In this document: positions 31,753-35,456 of the stretch, in pieces
Numbering within the stretch: position 1 is the stretch's first letter
Layout of the letters: every line of letters begins with the position of its first letter
From: Desulfothermus okinawensis JCM 13304
Lineage (GTDB): Bacteria; Desulfobacterota; Desulfovibrionia; Desulfovibrionales; Desulfothermaceae
DNA: 35,456 nt
Assembly: GCA_001311565.1 (NCBI GenBank)
Contig: BBBM01000026.1
Coordinates: 1-35,456 of the forward strand
Direction of reading: 5' to 3'
Notes under the pieces: model-generated
The model's input: only the letters and a program-made list of their open reading frames with translations
Told to the model about the DNA's origin: nothing
The model's database searches: none
Position numbers and translations under genes: made by a program

Positions 31753-32738
31753 AAATCAGTTAATTATTTTTCAAGATAGAGATAAAAAGATAGAGGTTCA
31801 GCTAAAAGAAGAAACAATATGGTTGAATCTTAATCAAATTGCTTTACTCTTTGAGAAAGATAAATCTGTTATCTCAAGACATATTAAAAATATTTTTAAA
31901 ACCGAAGAGTTAGACAGAGATTCAACTGTTGCAAAATTTGCAACAGTTCAAACAGAGGGTAAAAGGAAAGTAAAAAGGACAATTGAATATTTTAATCTCG
32001 ATGTAATTATTGCCGTTGGCTACCGTGTAAATTCAAAAAAAAGCTACACAGTTTAGAATCTGGGCTACCAATGTTTTAAAAAAATTATCTCATAAAAGGT
32101 TATGCTGTAAATGAAAAAAAGACTTACACAGGAAAAATTAAAAGAGCTTGAAGAGACTATAAAATTTATAAAAGATAATATCACCACCCCTTCTCTTACT
32201 TCCTCTGAAGTAAAAGGATTGCTTGAGATTATTGAAAGATATGCTCTTGTATGGAGATGGCTGGAAGAATATGATACAGGGAAAATAGAGGCAAAAATTA
32301 CAAGAAAAGAAAGAAAAAAAGATAAATTATGAAGAGGCAAAAAAAAGCAATATTGGAGCTTAAAAAAATACCTTATAGAGCAAAATGAGGCATCAGAAAT
32401 CTTTGGAGTGGAAAGAGATAGAGGGCTTTTTGAAAGTGCATTAACTACTATTTATCAAAGTTTTTCTGGTGAGGAGCTTTATCCTTCACTTGAAGAAAAA
32501 GCAGCAAATCTACTTTATCTAATTATAAAAAAATCATCCATTTGTTGATGGAAACAAAAGAATAGGAGCTTTGCTTTTTATAAAATTTTTATATGAAAAC
32601 TTATCAAAGGAAGAACTATTTAGCAAATTCAACAGCAATACCTTAACTGCATTATGTTATCTTGTAGCTGCAAGCCCTCCAGAGCAGAAAGAACAACTCA
32701 TAAAGCTGATAATGAATTTTATAACATATGAAGGATAA
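31742..32738 (+). CDS. RhuM-Fic/DOC fusion protein (frameshifted)
   Basis: About 330 residues after repair. The N-terminal half is a RhuM-like domain: IEVQLKEETIWLNLNQIALLFEKDKSVISRHIKNIF, STVAKFATVQTEGKRKVKR, YFNLDVIIAVGYRVNSKKATQFRIWATNVL. A coiled linker (RLTQEKLKELEETIKFI) leads to a Fic/DOC domain whose active motif is HPFVDGNKRIGALLF, with the catalytic histidine and the GNKR form also found in Doc toxins. The activity is presumably nucleotide or phosphate transfer to a protein. Such RhuM/Fic proteins are known passengers of type I restriction loci. Seven A/T-run breaks lie near 32035, 32079, 32115, 32307, 32338, 32361 and 32527. ATG at 31742 overlaps hsdM; its end runs up to ten bases before the next start. 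Confidence 0.82.
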
Positions 32739-32748
32739 AGGGAAAAGT

Positions 32749-34230
32749 ATGAAGTTAGAAGAAATTATAAAACAACCAGAAAATAGAAAGCTTGAATTTA
32801 AAGAAACTTTGCCAAATAAATCTGATTTATGTAAAACCGTTATATCGTTTGCCAATGATGCAGGTGGTGAACTTTATATTGGTATCAAAGACAATCCGAG
32901 AGAAGTAATTGGAGTGCCTGAAGAAGAGTTATTGCAGATAGAAGAAATAATCAGTAATACCATTCATGATAATTGCTATCCTCTTATTTTGCCAGAAATT
33001 TTATTTGCGAATCACAATGGGAAATATGTTGTAATAGTTAGAATTTTTAAGGGCAATACTCCACCATATTATCTAAAAAGCAAAGGAAAAGAAAATGGAA
33101 CCTTCGTTAGAGTTGGTTCAACAAATCGTCTTGCTAATAAAGAGATTATTGAGGAATTAGAAAGACAAAAGCAAGGAATATCATTTGACTCGTTGCCTGT
33201 ATATTCAAAAAGTGTAGATGAGTTGGATATTTCTCTTTTTGCCAGTCAATTTGAAAAAATTACAGGAGAAAAGTTAACCAAAACCATTTTAAATAAACTA
33301 AATCTAGTAAATACGGACCAGAATAGACAGTTCCCTACAAACGCTTTAATATTGTTATCAAACGATGAAATTAGAAATAAACTTTTCCCATATGCAAAAA
33401 TTGAATGTGCAAGGTTTAAAGGAACAGTGCCCGGAAATTTTATAGACCAAAAGACTATTGATGAACCTTTGAGCTTTCAAGCAGTAGAAGCATATAAATT
33501 TGTTTTAAGGCATATTTCTCAAGGCTCAACCTATGAAGGAGTTTATAGAAAGGATAGATGGGAATATCCAATTATTGCAATTCGTGAGGTTATAAGAAAT
33601 GCTGTTATTCATAGAGATTATTCGTTAACTGGTAAAGATATAAAAATTGCTATCTTTGACGATAAAATTGAGATTACAAGTCCTGGTAAGCTAATGCCTA
33701 CTATTGACTTTAATGATATGGAATCAGGGCAGTCTGACATAAGAAATAAAGTTCTTGCATCAGTATTTAAAAAAACTCGGTATTATAGAACAATGGGGAA
33801 ATGGATTAAGATTAATTGCTGAGGAGTTAAGAAAATATCCAGAAATAAAATTTGAATGGAGTGAGCCGGGCATTTCTTTTAGGATAACATTTAGAAAAAT
33901 AAACTATAATCCAGAAATTCAAAAGGGTGAGGATATACAAACTGCGACCGATTACGAACGATTGCGACCGATTACGGACGATTACGGACAATTACGGACA
34001 ATTACGAACGATTACGAACGATTAACATTGGAAGAAAAGGGGGTATTACTTTATCTTTTGGATAATGGAAAAATCTCAAGAAAGAAAGCAACTGAAATCC
34101 TTAATATTCAAAAAAACTAAAGCATATGAGATTTTAAGCTCATTAGTTGAAAAAAATCTTATTCAAAGAGAAGGGAAAGGAAGAAGCACTTATTATGTTT
34201 TGAAAATTGAAAAAAAGCAAAAAGCCATGA
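32749..34230 (+). CDS. AlbA_2/Schlafen-type putative DNA-binding ATPase regulator with wHTH (frameshifted)
   Basis: About 490 residues. Residues 1-120 form an AlbA_2 (Schlafen AlbA) domain: RKLEFKETLPNKSDLCKTVISFANDAGGELYIGIKDN. A RecG-like C-terminal ATP-binding region follows (IREVIRNAVIHRDYSLTGKDIKIAIFDDKIEITSPGKL; QWGNGLRLIAEELRKYP). Then come a linker coded by a 10-bp tandem repeat, and a winged helix (LEEKGVLLYLLDNGKISRKKATEILNIQKTKAYEILSSLVEKNLIQREGKG). ATG at 32749 has AAAGGG upstream; a second ATG at 32728 is possible. Breaks are at 7-base runs 33767-33773, 34112-34118 and 34209-34216. After the last repair the stop (TGA) overlaps the DUF1016 start. Proteins of this type are often called transcriptional regulators or ATP-dependent helicases; helicase motifs are absent here. 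Confidence 0.82.
33941..34023 (+). repeat. 10-bp tandem repeat, about eight units, inside the AlbA_2 gene
   Basis: Consecutive 10-base units from 33941 are ACTGCGACCG, ATTACGAACG, ATTGCGACCG, ATTACGGACG, ATTACGGACA (twice) and ATTACGAACG (twice), followed by ATT. The consensus is ATTACGRACR. Because the period is not a multiple of three, gain or loss of one unit would shift the downstream frame; three units make 30 bases, or ten codons, visible in the protein as DYERLRPITDDYGQLRTITNDYERL-like repetition. It is read in frame here between the ATPase region and the C-terminal winged helix. Confidence 0.92.
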
Positions 34231-35075
34231 GTGAAAATATCATTAATTCAGAGGATTATAAGAATTTCATAACGCAGATAAAGAACAAGATACACTCTGC
34301 GCAGATAAAAGCTGCTATTTCTGTAAATAAACAGATGCTTAAACTTTATTGGTTTTTGGGCTCAGAAATTGTAAAAAAGCAAAAAATAGCAAATTGGGGC
34401 GACGGACTTTTAAAACAGATAAGTGCTGACTTGAAACGTGAGTTCCCTGAAATCAAAGGTTTCTCTTATAGAAATATAAAATACATGAAACAATGGTATA
34501 GCTTTTGGCAGCAGGAAGTTACAAAAGGGCAACAAGTTGTTGCCCAATTAAAGAATCACCCTATTTTTCAGATACCATGGGGGGCATAATCTTGTAATTA
34601 TATCAAAAACAAAGTCAAAGGAGCTGGAAAATGCTCTAATAACACGAATTACCGATTTTTTTATTGGAATTGGGGTCTGGGTTTTCATACGTGGGTAGGC
34701 AATATAAACTTACAATTGATGATGAGGATTTTTACATAGACCTGCTTTTTTTATCATATAAAGTTGCATAGCTATGTAGTTATTGAGCTTAAAACAGGTA
34801 AATTTAAACCCGAATATGCAGGTAAACTTAATTTTTATCTTTCGGCTGTAGATAGTATTTTAAAAGGAAAGGATGATAACCCCACTATCGGCATTCTTAT
34901 TTGTAAAGAAAAGAGTAAAACAATTGTAGAGTATGCACTTAGAGATATATCAAAACCTATTGGTGTAAGCGAATACAAGCTAACAAAACACCTGCCAGAT
35001 GAATATAAAAACGCTTTGCCAACTATTGAACAAATAGAAAAAGAAATAGGAGAAATAGGAAGGGAAAATGAGTAA
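34227..35075 (+). CDS. DUF1016/YhcG-family PD-(D/E)XK nuclease with internal deletion (frameshifted)
   Basis: Begins MSENIINSEDYKNFITQIKNKI. The N-terminal part has IKAAISVNKQMLKLYWFLGSEIV and ISADLKREFPEIKGFSYRNIKYMKQWYSFW, ending IFQIPWGHNLVIISK. The C-terminal nuclease has YVGRQYKL...EDFYIDLLFYHIKLHSYVVIELKTGKFKPEYAGKLNFYL, with D and E-x-K catalytic residues, and PIGVSEYKLTKHLPDEYKNALPTIEQIE. About 280 residues. YhcG proteins I recall are 340-370 residues; some 80-90 residues normally lying between HNLVII and ELENAL are missing. Breaks lie at the six-G run 34577-34582 and at T runs near 34657 and 34745. The family occurs in type I restriction loci. ATG overlaps the previous stop (ATGA), and the end overlaps hsdS by eight bases. 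Confidence 0.82.
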
Positions 35076-35456
35076 TAATATACCTAAAGGTTGGAAAAGG
35101 GTTAGGTTGGGAGAGGTTGCGGAAATTGTAGGAGGGGGAACACCTTCTACAAAAATATCTGATTATTGGAATGGTAATATTCCGTGGTTAACTCCTAAAG
35201 ATTTATCAAATTTTAATGGTGTTTATGTATCACATGGTAAAAGATATATATCAAAATTAGGTTTAGAAAAATCAAGTGCTAAATTATTACCTAAGGGAAC
35301 TGTATTATTAACATCGAGAGCTCCTGTCGGTTATTTAGCTATTGCAAAAAATGAATTGGCTACAAATCAGGGTTTTAGAAGTTTAATAGTCAAAGATGAT
35401 TACGATAATAGATTTATATATTATTTATTAAAAAAATAACATTGAATATCTAAAGC
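35068..35456 (+). CDS. hsdS: Type I restriction-modification specificity subunit HsdS (partial, cut by window edge)
   Basis: HsdS recognises the target DNA for both methylation and restriction. The N-terminal target-recognition domain is clear: PKGWKRVRLGEVAEIVGGGTPSTKISDYWNGNIPWLTPKDLS, followed by SAKLLPKGTVLLTSRAPVGYLAIAKNELATNQGFRSLIV, all standard HsdS sequence. An apparent stop at 35437-35439 lies at a seven-A run; removing one A continues the protein into NNIEYLK to the end of the window, so the gene is probably truncated only by the window. Its ATG lies within the last codons of the DUF1016 gene. HsdR is not seen and may lie further right. Confidence 0.9.

Noticed and set aside
33941..34023. 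Possible CRISPR-like array
   Set aside because: Units are 10 bases long and directly adjacent with no spacers; they are read as protein in frame.
30199..35456. Insertion sequence or prophage carrying the restriction locus
   Set aside because: No transposase, integrase, tRNA attachment site or terminal inverted repeat is visible within the window.

Overview
This window looks like a chromosomal segment of an A+T-rich, Gram-negative bacterium. Two outer-membrane-style lipoprotein or periplasmic genes, a CheV-type chemotaxis protein, a B12-binding radical SAM protein, long multi-PAS/GGDEF and hybrid kinase genes and the liv/his/arg mix suggest a deltaproteobacterial (Desulfobacterota, perhaps Desulfovibrionales-like) host. 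No rRNA or other taxonomic marker is present, so this placement is a guess. The dominant property of the sequence is that most genes are broken into 2-10 overlapping frames. Nearly every break that I traced by hand lies in a run of six to nine A or T, and removing one base usually restores an excellent protein. I therefore give reconstructed gene extents and flag the breaks; they are more likely read errors than real pseudogenes, though this cannot be proven from sequence alone.

Layout. (1) 262-4832, + strand: a complete branched-chain amino-acid ABC transporter operon, livKHMGF. (2) 4881-18187, - strand: a long same-strand block. Read in the direction of transcription it is an Old Yellow Enzyme-like oxidoreductase and a PPC/DUF296 protein; then a tightly overlapping signalling cluster (triple-PAS GGDEF cyclase, family-3 periplasmic binding protein, hybrid histidine kinase with two receivers and an HPt domain, RidA); then an FmdB-like zinc ribbon, rlmN, hisI, hisG, a TPR lipoprotein and a B12-binding radical SAM protein. 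(3) 18574-21438, + strand: argJ, a TetR regulator and cheV. (4) 21571-29770, - strand: a metal-responsive ArsR regulator with a Zn/Cd-type P1B-ATPase, followed by an AddA-like helicase, a free-standing PD-(D/E)XK nuclease and an AddB-like protein. (5) 30199-35456, + strand: a type I restriction-modification locus, hsdM, then three passenger genes (RhuM-Fic fusion, AlbA_2/RecG-like ATPase regulator, DUF1016/YhcG nuclease), then hsdS running off the window. No hsdR is in the window.

The most interesting parts are the defence-type locus at the right end, which carries a 10-bp tandem repeat inside a coding region (a unit length that would shift frame with each copy change), the apparently split AddA (helicase and nuclease in separate genes), and a family of heptamer-based intergenic repeats whose copies at 18.3 kb and 30.1 kb are inverted relative to each other and bracket about 12 kb. 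I saw no tRNA, rRNA, transposase, integrase or CRISPR array.
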